The notes under the pieces are model-generated. The model was not told the origin of the DNA, did no database searches, and was given only the letters and a program-made list of their open reading frames with translations. The position numbers and the translations under genes were made by a program. From the NCBI RefSeq assembly GCF_037975245.1, contig NC_092569.1, positions 1,217,501-1,281,500 on the forward strand: 64,000 nucleotides of DNA, given 5' to 3'. The number at the start of each line of letters is the position of its first letter. Within the stretch, counting starts at the first letter, position 1. Below are positions 1 through 11,485 of the stretch, piece after piece. Source of the DNA: Apostichopus japonicus. Lineage: Eukaryota; Echinodermata; Holothuroidea; Aspidochirotida; Stichopodidae.

Positions 1-3000
1 AATTTGATTAAAGAGTCAACGCTTCAAAGATGATGAACCGAAAGGCGCGAGAAGAGACAATATATGCTCCCGGCACTTACGGGCAGGATGGAGGGAGAAC
101 TCTGCTGCAAGCTAAAACGGGATACGAACTCGTAGATTCTTTAGAAGATCCCGCAATCTCGAAACCATGATCATGACAGGCTTTTCATTTTAACGGTCGT
201 CTCCAAAAAAATTTCGATAAAGATCTCCATTTCAATCAGGTGAGAGACAAAAACAGCTTAGAAGTGCGTCTTATCATTATGTCATGTCATAAGACCTCTT
301 CAGTCCGTACAAAACCAAAGATATTTTGACTCAATGCAAGCAATGAGATCGGTTAAATGGTATGCACACCAGTTGTATTTAAATATCATAATTTACACCG
401 GTTTTTAAGAAAACTAGTATAGATATGAAAGCTTACACCCGGTCCCCTGCCTCCCTCCTCCCCCTTCTTTGTCTCCTCCTCATCTCCTCGGCTCTTTCTA
501 GCCGCTTCGATTCCTTCCACCGCGACCCTTCACCCCTGTCACCGTGTCCTCAACACATCTCACCCTTACAACTTACAACCTCCCAGCCCCCTTTATACGC
601 GAATTCATTCTCTCGCTTTGTGAAAAAAAAAACAGACCAATGTACGCAGTTTGAATTTTGAGACATTTGACTGTCATAACCGCTCCTCCACATATCTCCG
701 CCCAACCCCACCAGCATATTTACAGCTAGGCTATCAAACACTTCTGCACTATATACGACTGCAACAATGTACCCACAGTTGGGACAATTTTATCTATAGT
801 GTCGTGTTATGTCCCGCTTCAGCGCACTCGTATTATCTGTACGAGCAGTATGAATATCATGTTTCTATCAGATCAAGGTAAGGAAACTGTTTGTACTGAC
901 AATACCAGTGCTTTGAGAGCATGATATTGGAGTACAGTTTATAGAGGTTTTAGCATTAGGAAATTGTCCAAACTAGCTGAACGATGACGAAATATCCTGC
1001 ATATGCATCGACTTACGGGGCCACGACCAAATTGTAACATGTTTCACCTGGGATTGATTTGTACCAAGTTACAACTGTGTAAAGTCAATCCTTAGAGGAA
1101 GAAAACAACTTATATAGTGTTTTCACACCGATGTATCTCGGTACTGTATTGGAATTCTCACCCACCTACAGGGAACCTGTCACTAATCACCCGGCAGGAA
1201 GAAGGGTTCTATCCCGGAGTCCGGGAAAACGTCCCAGTCATATTATCATATCAGGGAGAAGCATCTCCCTGGTTATATAAACCATATTTGTAGATCACTA
1301 AGGACTGTACATTTCTTTTAGACCTGTACACATTATTTTAAACCAGGAGCAAATCTCGCCAAATCAGCTCCTTTGATCTTTGATCGTTAAACATTTCTGG
1401 TACAACAAAACATAGCCCTTTTACCATGACTGGACAAATCAATGTGGATGAAAATCCACATGATAAGTGTTGTGAGTAATCTCAACACTGCATCGACTAA
1501 AGTTCTGGTATTGACGTAACTACTACTTAGACAGCTAGCTATTGAAAAACGACTGTGAATTAATGCAACACAAAGTTTACGGGCCCTCAGAGCCTTCCCA
1601 AAGTAACCGGTGGTCTCGCCGGCAGAAACTGTGTTTTGTACTCATTTTATGCGCCAATATACTTAGATATTGGTCATTTTCCCTTGGAAAGTTATGTTTT
1701 ACCAGTTAATTTATAGTCCTGTTAGCAAATGTCGGTTTTATAGTTTAATTGTCTAGAAAACATAAAAACCCAAAGTTGTCCACTTTTGTACTATATAAAA
1801 CCAAACAGTACGTTATCTTTTGCCAGAGTTCAAGCTGAATTTTGCGTTTTCATAGAGAAAACAAATGTACATTAAATTTATGGGACACGTAGTTTTTCTC
1901 AGTGCAGTGGATGAAATGGTTAATGAAACGTATATATAAGAGCAGTCAACCGGATGTGTCCTGCTGACTGTCTTGATTAGATTGATCAGCCAATATAATA
2001 TGACTTGGTCCACGAGACACAACAGGTGCTTTTGACTGGCAAGCTCGAGGGCGCCCCAACACCTCCCCTGTCCGAGAAGCGTTCGCCTGGTCTTAACGTC
2101 ATCAAATCGTTACAATCGGTTGCGTGCACATGATTTCAAAGGTGGGGCAGGAAGGGGTGGAGATTCTATTCCCGACTGATTTAGGTAGAGACGGTAGGAT
2201 CGTGTAAAGGGGGGGGGGTGAGGCCTGGGGTGATTGAAGCCGACGCCCATGTAGGGAGTTATGGGGATCTTCGCCCCCTCCCCTCCCGCACCACCAATAG
2301 ACGTCAAATGGTGCATTTCTGAAGCATATTTAGACTACAAATTAGGTGTATAATTTTCTCTAAGTGCAAGGTGGTGGCTATAAATTCTTTGGTTTTTATT
2401 CGTGGTTGAAAAGATGTTGTATTCCCTTAGAATTGGTCTCATTATTCCCGGCTGAATTGTAAATGAAAGAAAATAAAAGACTGAGCCATTACCCCCTACT
2501 GACGACGGAACGTGGGGGCAATCCCACAATAGTGTGAAGAATCCGGCAGAATAACAACAAATCAACATGAAGCAAATCAACAACAACATCCTTTTCAACA
2601 ATTCGGCAACTAGTAATACAAAGGATGAATAATAGTAGACTACAATGGTCATATCCATGCGTGACACATGTAAATAATGAGAATAACCCCGGAGTTTGTA
2701 TTCTATAGCGCTTCAGATATTGTTTCCTCTCTCTTTAATCGCTATACTTTAAAGAGTATAGTATGCTAACGAAAGTTGTGTGTGAGTACAATACATGTAT
2801 ATGTAACATAACCTCCATCTTCCTAATTACTAAGGCTCTCCCATTCCACTCACCCATCGGATTTGTGTGTGAATGACTGTATGTTTCGCGCTGAGTGCCA
2901 TGGTATAAACTCGACGACAATAGCGCAGGTCGCATATACTCGCCATGTATAATGTACAGCTTCCCTTTTATCGCCAATGCGATGAATCGTCGTCACCCCC

Positions 3001-4170
3001 TTATTTCGACGATATGCGGGCAATTTCTTCTGTTTTTTTGTCGTCGGATATTTCGACCATGCATGCTTTAACAGACCAGCTGCATAAGGGAGTAATTGTC
3101 CGTTTTTTAATTGATCGGACGCTCTTCCCTCCGCCGTTGAGAGGAAACAGCTTAGATCGACCCGTGTGCATTACTGCAGGGGGAAAATTGCTTATACAAA
3201 TTATGCGATGACACGCGGGACGTCCCGACGTGCAAATAGAAACGCAGAACATCTTCCTTTTTCATTTCTCGTTTTTTTTTCCTTTTCTCTTTGGTAATAC
3301 ATCATGGCGCCCCATGCAAAAAATAGAAAAGGATGCGGTTCGTTGACATTCACTGCATTATAAGCTGAAATCCCTGGTCCATTAACTGAAGAGAAATTTT
3401 TCCGATGAAGATTAAATTCAGATCCCAGTAGGGGTGGATATTCTGTAGATTTTAATCATGGCCCAGGCTTTTTATCACGAGAAAGGAGAAAGAAAAGTCA
3501 TGCTCTTTGCAAGATTAAACAGGTAGATGGAAGAGAGACGGGAGAGAGAGAAAGAGAAAGAAAGAGGCAGAGAGTACAAAAAAAAATGAGTCAGGGCAAA
3601 AGTAGAAGTGCTCTCTAGTCGACGAAATGAGATGTTGTCTCTAGAAACTCAAAAGCGTATAGTAGTACGATGGAGGTTATTAGAGGTATAGAGTGGCGTT
3701 TGAGTACCGTGTACCTTGAGAGGTAAAGAAATACATATAAGGTGTGAAAATGGGGGAAAGAAAGACTTGAGAAGTCGGCCAACTCAAACGGAGAACCAGA
3801 AAGGTTACAGCATCAATGGAGACTTGATTGACAATTGTCAGAGACACTGGACAGGTGTACCTCTATTAGTTTTAAGATAGTAAAAAAACAAAGACACTGA
3901 TATTTGCTTTATTTCTGTTTATAGAGGAGTTTTCTTTGGGCAAAAATTAGGAAATATACCTCATGTTTGGCTCTATTAGGTGATCCTAAACGAGAAAATA
4001 TCAGATAGGCCTATTGTGAAATATTTTAAGGAAACATATCGTGGGTCGACTGAGTTTATATTTAATAGATGACTTTATAGGCCCAAAATTAATTTAGATA
4101 TGTTATAGACCATTAAAAACACTGCTATCTGTTCCGGTTGTATTTCTTCAACACTTTTAATTTTTTAAGC
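1..4170. other. Intergenic, no gene seen apart from the MITE
   Basis: Outside the MITE at 776-974, short open frames lack splice context or recognisable domains. There is a poly-G run near 2,209 and a GA-rich stretch at 3,535-3,570. The frame at 425-661 starts with a signal-peptide-like leucine run but has no other support. Confidence 0.5.
776..974 (+). mobile_element. Foldback/MITE element, copy A
   Basis: About 199 bp, beginning CAGTTGGGACAAT and ending with the near complement ATTGTCCAAACT. The interior matches the complement of 55,566-55,762 over most of its length, including the segments around CGAGCAGTATGAATATCATG and TTTGTACTGACAATACCAG. Confidence 0.6.
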
Positions 4171-4530
4171 AATGACCCTTTAAACACCTGAGGCTCATCA
4201 ATTAAAGTGACTGGACTATATAGTCTAATACACAGACCATTCCCTCAGTTCCTCAGATGCAACGCAAAACCCAATGGAAACAATTGTAAGGTTTGTTATG
4301 ACCTCAAATGACATGTCCGCAATGCATTACATATTTTCTTAGGACAAATAGGGTTGGGCGTCATGCAAGGCTGCTTTAATGTTTTCATACACGTTTTGTT
4401 TAAGTTATTAGAAGTTATAAAAACAAGGATTGACAATAAAAAAAAATTAAAAAATTGTCAGTGTTGAGGAGCCAACGTCATCATCAATTGAATCTTAAAG
4501 GTGCATTCCAGAGATTGAGCATAATTTTAA
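4171..4530 (-). repeat. 330-360 bp interspersed repeat, copy 1
   Basis: Complement matches 14,104-14,430: both start with AATCTCTG.AATG..CCTTTAA, contain a GACGTYRGCTCCTCA segment, then GTTGCATCTGAGGAACTGA and TAGACTATATAGTCCAGTCA and end near TTTAAAGGGTCATT. The palindrome GACTATATAGTC is in both. Family name unknown. Confidence 0.6.
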
Positions 4531-4892
4531 AGTTAAATGGTACATTCCTAACACACATTATTTTCTTGAACTCTGACATATCAAGACTAAATTTCTGCCT
4601 ACAACTTTAAACTGTAACCTTTTAGAGTTTTGTCAACGACGTTATCAAACCTAATGGAGTATTACTAATGAGTATTAATTGATCAAACTAAGAAACTCTC
4701 CCACATTCCTTCACCAAACTGAAGGTTCAAGGATGACTTAAGAAAGAAGTTTAATTTGGTGCGTCACAGTACAGGAGAAAACAGGAGGAGGGGTGGGGGG
4801 GGGGGTGAATCTAGTAATGTTTCCATAGCTGTTCCTGTTTTTAAGCTGTTCATTTTTAAAATAAAAATTAAATCAATTTAAAAAAATTAAAT

Positions 4893-4985
4893 AATCTCTG
4901 GATTGCTCCTTTAATTTAATGCTAAACTGGCGAAGACGTCGGCTCCTCGGTGCAGGACTAAATTGTAAGGAAATCCACATTTTGA
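4893..4985 (+). repeat. 330-bp interspersed repeat, partial copy 3
   Basis: Starts AATCTCTGGATTGCTCCTTT and carries the GACGTCGGCTCCTCGGTGCA segment, then diverges. It faces copy 1 across about 360 bp, making an inverted pair. Confidence 0.45.
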
Positions 4986-5022
4986 TGAGTTTGATAAACT
5001 CAATAAAAGCTTGTTTTATTTG

Positions 5023-5310
5023 AAACGTCGATTCCGGCTTTAAACAGTTAAAGGAGCATAGTATATGCGATCCTGTTTGATACTAACATCATTGTATATG
5101 TTCATTACCCTGATTCGTGAAGATGAATGAACTCCTGGTTTCTGCTTTAAACAGTTTAATATATGTTCCTATTTGTACTGACATTATTGTGTATGGTTTG
5201 TATGCCCATTAGCCTAACTGGTGAAGTTGAATGAAACATATATTCCTTCTTTAAACAGTTAAAGGAGCTTAGCTATATATTCTAAATTGATACTGGCATC
5301 ATTAAGGACG
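5023..5310 (+). repeat. Three diverged tandem units of about 105-110 bp
   Basis: Each unit holds TTTAAACAGTT followed by GGAGC.TAG or a decayed form, then a GATACT.RCATCATT segment and a GTGAAG.TGAATGAA end. Spacing of TTTAAACAGTT is about 105-110 bp. Non-coding. Confidence 0.5.
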
Positions 5311-5784
5311 CGTTTTAATGTGATTCTTATAATTGCATGGAACACCCATTCCTGATTTCTTGTCTAGCTTTTTTTTAAATTTATTTAAAAAAAAACTGTA
5401 TAACATTGGCTCACAGCTTAATTTAAAGAAAGCTAGCTATGAATGCGGGCCGTGTATAATAGAGGATATAGAAGGGCTTGGGCGGGCGGGGTGTGGGGTG
5501 GGGTGGACAGGGGGGTCTAACTGATATCAAAAGGGCACGATTCATACGGCGGGGTGAACCGAAATACTAATGAAGATGCAAGATTACCTTTTCATTGGAT
5601 GGCTTAGGGCTTTATTGGAAAGCGTACATGATTATAGCAAAAAAATGTTATCTTGTTCATTGGAATAAAATGACTGCTGGGTGTGGGAGGTGGAGGATTG
5701 GGAGAGGTGTCAGTTTTGTTTACCTATGAAGGGTAAATACTTTCTGTATTACGGGACAACCCACCACCATTAACTTTCACTTAC

Positions 5785-6072
5785 CGTGGTTTTAACTGGA
5801 ACCAAGAGCACCTCATCTCCAATCCCAACTACAGGATATCCCAGAGGCTTGCCAAGTTTAAATCCTTTCCCTCGAACCCAGAAACGAAATTTTCCATTCT
5901 CTGAAGACGCAGATCCGGCATAGCGTTCTTTACCACGTAAAACCTTCATGATCCTTTCGTATTTTCGCTTCGTCACGGTTTTTGTCTTTCCGCTGTCTCC
6001 ATAGTTACGGACCGCCCATTCTCTGTAGCGGGATATGTTGACTTCGTCCGAACAAATCATTTTACCCATCAT
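5785..6072 (-). CDS. Isolated exon, resembles N-terminal part of KRBA2-like integrase-derived proteins
   Basis: ATG at 6072 with an in-frame TAA immediately upstream. 96 codons end exactly at a consensus donor (ACG|GTAAGT, minus strand), phase 0. The protein is basic. It has a KYERIMKVLRG helix and then FRFWVRGKGFKLGK and a hydrophobic DEVLLVPVK segment. From memory this order resembles the region before the zinc finger and integrase core in KRBA2-like, transposon-derived proteins. No following exon was found in the window downstream on this strand, so the gene is partial, extends outside, or is dead. Family call is tentative; the coding nature is better supported than the name. Confidence 0.45.
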
Positions 6073-6951
6073 TTAGTGGAATCTTCCGAGTTGTGAACCT
6101 TTGAAGAATTTCTGTTCGTAAAGAAAAATAGGTTTCATTCATAATTATACCTACTATGAATTGAAAAAGTCGACTGGGCATTTCGTAAACATAATCTTAC
6201 CAGTTTTCAGGAAGGGGTGAGGAGTTTTATTTTCACGACATTTTCTCGTCTTGAATGACACAAAAACCAAATAGATGAAAGCTCCATTTTTAAAGTTATT
6301 TTTTAAGTCATTTATTACAAAATAGGTTAACAATTCTCGGTACGTGATTTAAGAATCATTGATAAAGAAGAAAATGTTGAAATTAAGAACTATTCATCTT
6401 TTCATTTAGTAAACAATCATTTGCCGTGACGTACACGAAGCAACATGTGGACAAGTAGGTAGTCCCTGGTCCCACCAGACATATAATTCTCATACCTGTC
6501 ATAGGGAGTATAACAAGGTATCTAGGGCCCCAAAACTAATCCGAGGGGAGGGGTGAATAGCCCGACGAATTTAAGAGTAGTGAGGTTTTCGTGCGGGCGT
6601 GGTGCCGTGGTCGGGAAATTCAGCATCATTAAACACTGTTCTCCTGACCCCCCCCCCCACCCCACACCCTTCCTTCTGCAATCATAAACATGTGTCGGGC
6701 TCTCTGGTTACGTCATATAGCCTATTTATAAGTGTTTAATATTTAAGGTACACAATAAAAAAAAATTATAACTGTCCAGTATATTTATCGTCCACACCTC
6801 CTATTATGTCTGGAATTAACCTGGGATAGTCTATCTTAATCTGAAGAAACAAGTAATCCACTGCATTTAAGTGAGGGAGGGCTTACACAGTCAAAATAGG
6901 TTACATTCAATCAACTTAATCTCGAGTTAAGTAAAAACAATATGGTATCAG
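6073..6951. other. Intergenic, nothing recognised
   Basis: AT-rich sequence upstream of the minus-strand exon at 5,785-6,072, with a C12-like run at about 6,650. Could contain its 5' leader or promoter; no core promoter motif stands out. Confidence 0.4.
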
Positions 6952-7712
6952 TGTACTACTGTCTCTCTCAGGAGTGCCTGGTATAAGATGTGTTTAACTA
7001 CAGTGTGTTACTGTCTCTCTCAGGAGTAGATGGTATAAGATGTGTTTAACTACAGTGTGTTACTGTTTCCCTCAGGAGTGCCTGGTATAAGAATGTGTTT
7101 AACTACAGTGTGTTACTGTCTCTCTCAGGAGTAGATGGTATAAGAATGTGTTTAACTACAGTGTGTTACTGCCTCCATCAAGAGTAGATGGTATAAGATG
7201 TGTTTAACTACAGTGTGTTACTGTTTCCCTCAGGAGTGCCTGGTATAAGAATGTGTTTAACTACAGTGTGTTACTGTCTCTCTCATGAGTATGGATGGTA
7301 TAAGATGTGTTTAACTACAGTGTGTTACTGCCTCCATCAAGAGTAGATGGTATAAGATGTGTTTAACTACAGTGTGTTACTGTCTCTCTCATGAGTATGG
7401 ATGGTATAAGATGTGTTTAACTACAGTGTGTTACTGTTTCCCTCAGGAGTAGATGGTATAAGATGTGTTTAACTACAGTGTGTTACTGTCTCTCTCAGTA
7501 GTAGATGGTATAAGATGTGTTTCACTACAGTGTGTTACTGTCTCTCTCAGGAGTAGATGGTTTAAGATGTGTTTCACTACAGTGTGTTACTGCCTCCATC
7601 AAGAGTAGATGGTATAAGATGTGTTTAACTACAGTGTGGTACTGTCTCTCTCAGGAGTAGATGGTATAAGATGTGTTTAACTACAGTGTGTTACTGACTC
7701 TCTCAGGAGTAT
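6952..7712 (+). repeat. 52-53 bp minisatellite, about 14 copies
   Basis: The string GTGTGTTACTG recurs every 52-53 bp. Variants alternate between CTCTCTCAGGAGTAGATGG, TTCCCTCAGGAGTGCCTGG and CCTCCATCAAGAGTAGATGG forms, so there are distinguishable unit types in irregular order. Each unit carries a pyrimidine tract plus CAG, like a splice acceptor. Non-coding. Confidence 0.85.
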
Positions 7713-8061
7713 CCTGTTAACGTTTAACTAAATGATACTTTGACAAATTCAAAGGCGGAGGGTTATTTAATTTGGTGATTCGGTGACTGAGAGTCCGTTT
7801 CAAGTAGGAAACTCTTCAAAGAGTGAGTCTTACAACCATCTGTTACGGTATCCACTGTTAGTTACCGGTCTAGCCCACTAACGGCTCATATATTAATTTC
7901 AATCTCATCTCGTTGCTAGGTGACATCGGTGAAATGATATAATGGATGGCCTTATTTACGTAACAAGTCACTAGTGTTTGTTTTACTAGTATTCTAAGCA
8001 ATGATTATATATATATGGTATTGATTACACCACGGGCACTTATATACCTGAGCAGATAGTT

Positions 8062-8170
8062 CGTATATATATATATATATATGTATATATATGTATATAT
8101 ATATGTATATATATATATATGTATAAATATGTATATATATACATATATATATATATATATAATATAATAC
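8062..8170. repeat. Interrupted (TA)n tract
   Basis: About 110 bp of TA dinucleotides with regular G or C interruptions (TATATATG, TATACATA). Confidence 0.9.
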
Positions 8171-8827
8171 ATATTTATATTTATCACCAAAAGCGGACAG
8201 ACAACGAAAGCAGACAATAAACAACGTAAATAAAAACACAACAAAGGCAACATAAACAAGCTACAGTTATTAATCAGTCGCATTGATTTCGATTTGACTT
8301 TAGGTTAAAACAAGTAATAAACATTTACTTCATCGATTAAAGTAAACTGTCATTAATGAAGGCTTCAAGGAACTATTCGGACAACAAATGTTTATCATCT
8401 TGAAATCTTTGCACGGTAGTGGAAATAATACGTTAACTACACTGCCCGGCATTGCTCTGCGTGTACTAGCAACTATATACATACATGCATAGCAAGCTCT
8501 TTGCCAATTCAAAGCCTTTGTTTTGTTCGCTTTGTTCCTGCGTGACTCATGAAAGGACAACAACAAGTGATATAAGATAAATAATTTCTACCAGACTCAT
8601 ATGTGCGTCGTTTTATAATTTATATAACTTCACCCTATCTATTAAATCCAATCTTACACAGAAAACGTAACGTGTTTTTTCTACAAATCCACGCTAATTT
8701 CTTGTGTCACCGTATACAACATAAAAATACGTTTCAATAAAGACATACATGAAGTTGACGAAAAGTCAAATAAAAAATGGATAAATTTCTATTCAAATTA
8801 TATGAAAGAATAGGGATGCAGTATACC

Positions 8828-8841
8828 GTCACCATGGCAAC
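8828..8841. promoter_or_regulatory. RFX X-box-like motif
   Basis: GTCACCATGGCAAC matches the X-box consensus GTNRCC(0-3)RGYAAC bound by RFX factors, which drive ciliary genes. No gene start is visible beside it. Confidence 0.35.
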
Positions 8842-9560
8842 AGTGATTAGCTGTATGGGATCTTAGAGCGCCTTTTCGTCTTTTTTTTGTTCGCGAGAAA
8901 AAGGTTTGTACTTCGTGAAGCCCTTAGGCAACGTTAGGAATCTGGTGATCAAGACTTTCCTGTCATTTTTCAGGGGAAAACTGAATTTCTTGGATTCAGC
9001 CAGTCATCTTCTGTGTTTTATCTTTCTCAATGACGGTTCGTTAAGTTTGGATTTTATCTTGATTTTAGTTGCGTGATTTTTATCGACAATCATTTGCATA
9101 TCTGATGTCGACAACGTACTTTTTGTTGAGAAAATCGAAATGTGGTGTAGGCGAATGAAGAGAGGCTACTCGGTTGGGTCAAGGACCGGGTTTGGTGTCC
9201 ACGATGTTGTTGGCAGAAATAGAGTGAGAGTCCTACCGTGGGGCGGGGGTGGGGGGTATAAGAGAGAGAGAAACAAGGCGGGGTCGTCCCCCCCCCCTTG
9301 AACCATATACGGGGATCTGTTGTTCTTGTTACGACATTCTAAAGTTATTATGTTTACTGAAATTCAAGGATAGGAAATGGTTACATGGTAGCAACTTTGC
9401 TTCAATATTAACATTACTGCACTACGGTATAGAGCTTGATTCTAAATTCAACATGACTCGGCAGCCTTGTTTGTTCTTTTAATTATTCAACCATAAGATG
9501 TAATGCATTAAACATCATTGATGTCGTTTATTTCATAATAAAATATTATACAAACATTTT

Positions 9561-9863
9561 TTAAATGTTTAAGGTGACTGAATAAAAACAGAACAGTAGC
9601 GTGCTTTAACGTGTCACCTGAACCGGTAATCTTTAGTTTGCAATGATTTTGCAAAATTTCTGTCAGATTAAGTCCCAGGTGTCTTTTATTTCACTTCAAA
9701 GACCTTCTTTTGGGTACACATTTCGAGAGATTTTTTTGTTAAATTTTAGGTGACTAAAGGGAAACAGAACAGTAGCAGGCTTTAACGTGTCACCTGAGCC
9801 GGTGATGTTTAGTTTGCAATGATTTTGCAAAATTTCTGTCAGATTAAGTCCCAGGCATCTTAC
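9561..9863 (+). repeat. Direct duplication of about 125 bp with a short spacer
   Basis: 9,561-9,687 and 9,739-9,863 share ACAGAACAGTAGC, GCTTTAACGTGTCACCTGA and the longer segment starting GTTTGCAATGATTTTGCAAA and ending TTAAGTCCCAGG. Only scattered substitutions. No coding frame. Confidence 0.75.
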
Positions 9864-10682
9864 AGCGGTCGGACTCTTCCATTTATCGTAACTGTAACTA
9901 AGGCATATGTAGTGTCGTTCTCAATGTTAGATTTCGACATCTGAATACTGTAATTGTGTAACAACCTCTTACTAACAAGTAACATTATTTAATTAATTAA
10001 AATGAGTAAGGAATACGTGTGAAGTGTCATTCTCAAAAGTATTTGTAAAACGACCAAAAACATAGTGTGGCTGTAAACCCAAAACCCTAATAAATAAATG
10101 GAAGAATCTGGCCTGTGAAAGATGATATTTTCATGTTGATTCAGGAAAACGAATGACGTCACATACTCACATATTTTCACAAGAGTTAGGTCTCCTTTTC
10201 GATTTGATTGGATGAGAGTCTCCGGATCAATTCGTCTATTTTTTACCACAAGAGAAAATTTAAGTCCTTTTATTTTCAGCCATTTATCTTCCAACTTTGT
10301 CTTTTGGTTCAAATGGTAATAGTTTCAAATCACGTGATATCAGTTCATCCAATCCGGACAATGCTTAATTCGTATTTGTATAAATAACTCCATCCGACAG
10401 GCGTTAATGTAAATCACGACATAAAATTATAAAGCGTTATAATTTTTTTAAACTATAAAATATAACACAGGTAAGCGAAACGACCAGATAGTAACCAAAA
10501 ACCTTCATGAAAACGACGGGAATCCGAGTTTATCAAAGCGAAGTTGAAGAAATAGCCGACAATAGTGACAGAAGTTCTAAATACATGCAGACACGTTTAC
10601 ATAGAGATACGAAACGATACAGCTAACTGTGGTTAACTGCATGGTACCAGGCGAGGAACGTTGGATCGTCTGTTAGAATCCT

Positions 10683-10696
10683 GTTACCATGGAAAC
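10683..10696. promoter_or_regulatory. RFX X-box-like motif
   Basis: GTTACCATGGAAAC fits the X-box with one deviation in the second half-site (GGAAAC). 1.85 kb from the first. Confidence 0.3.
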
Positions 10697-11471
10697 GGCA
10701 ATCGAATCATTTGTATGCAAAACACAAAAAAAAAACAGGTCCAGAAGTCCGTCAGAGGAAAGACAGTGTGAGTATTTAATCAAAATCAACAAAATTGTAG
10801 CCTATTGTTCTTTTTGATTTCGTTTGAAGTAGTTTTGTAGCAACAAAACAATCTTAAAAGATGTACAAGGTTGAGGTTATTATTTAGAATTAGGTTAAGT
10901 ACTACACCTTGTTGAATGTATATAGTCAATATACAGATGGTTGTAAAGCAGCACTAAATACTCGAATACAAAATGTGACAAACAAAGAACTTCTCCACTC
11001 CAGCAAATAGCAAAATAAGTTGTTTTTTTTTTAATTTGAGAGCGAATAAATACAGCTGACAATTATTATAAAAGATCCGTTGTTATAATTATGAAGTCAG
11101 CAAAATACGCGACAGCTTTGTATCTCATTGACAGAAAGATAGTTAAAGACGGAACGTTTCTGAAAATATCTGGATGGACATCGAAAAGGAAGAACACATC
11201 CTCACCGGTTACTGTCGAATGAAAGTTTGTTGGAGGGATATGTTAGTGTCCAGGGTACTTCGAAACCATCATATATAAGACTCATCGATAATTGGAAATA
11301 GCCGTATCTATTACAAAGTAACGGTTTCTCCGGCGCCTGTGTAAATGACCTTTGGATTGTCCGTTTGCTCCGACCTATTCCGATGACCTGTCCAGTCCTT
11401 TGTCTAAGGGATGGCGTGCCATATTCAACTCCCTTCACCCTTTGTGCCCGATTCACTAACGATACGCATGG

Positions 11472-11485
11472 GTTACCACGGTGAC
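11472..11485. promoter_or_regulatory. Weak X-box-like palindrome next to a CRE-like TGACGTC
   Basis: GTTACCACGGTGAC is an imperfect X-box and overlaps GTGACGTC. Motif match only. Confidence 0.2.

Noticed and set aside
425-661. 78-codon frame with a leucine-rich, signal-peptide-like start
   Set aside because: No cleavage-domain context, no similarity recognised, no splice or poly(A) signal, and Pro/Ser-rich random-looking remainder.
6952-7712. Possible CRISPR array
   Set aside because: Units are contiguous with no unique spacers and the genome is eukaryotic. The same applies to the arrays at 24.6, 41.4 and 50.9 kb.
9989-10312. 107-codon minus-strand frame
   Set aside because: No ATG at its start and no recognised domain; an internal GTGAGT could be a donor but no acceptor-side support was seen.
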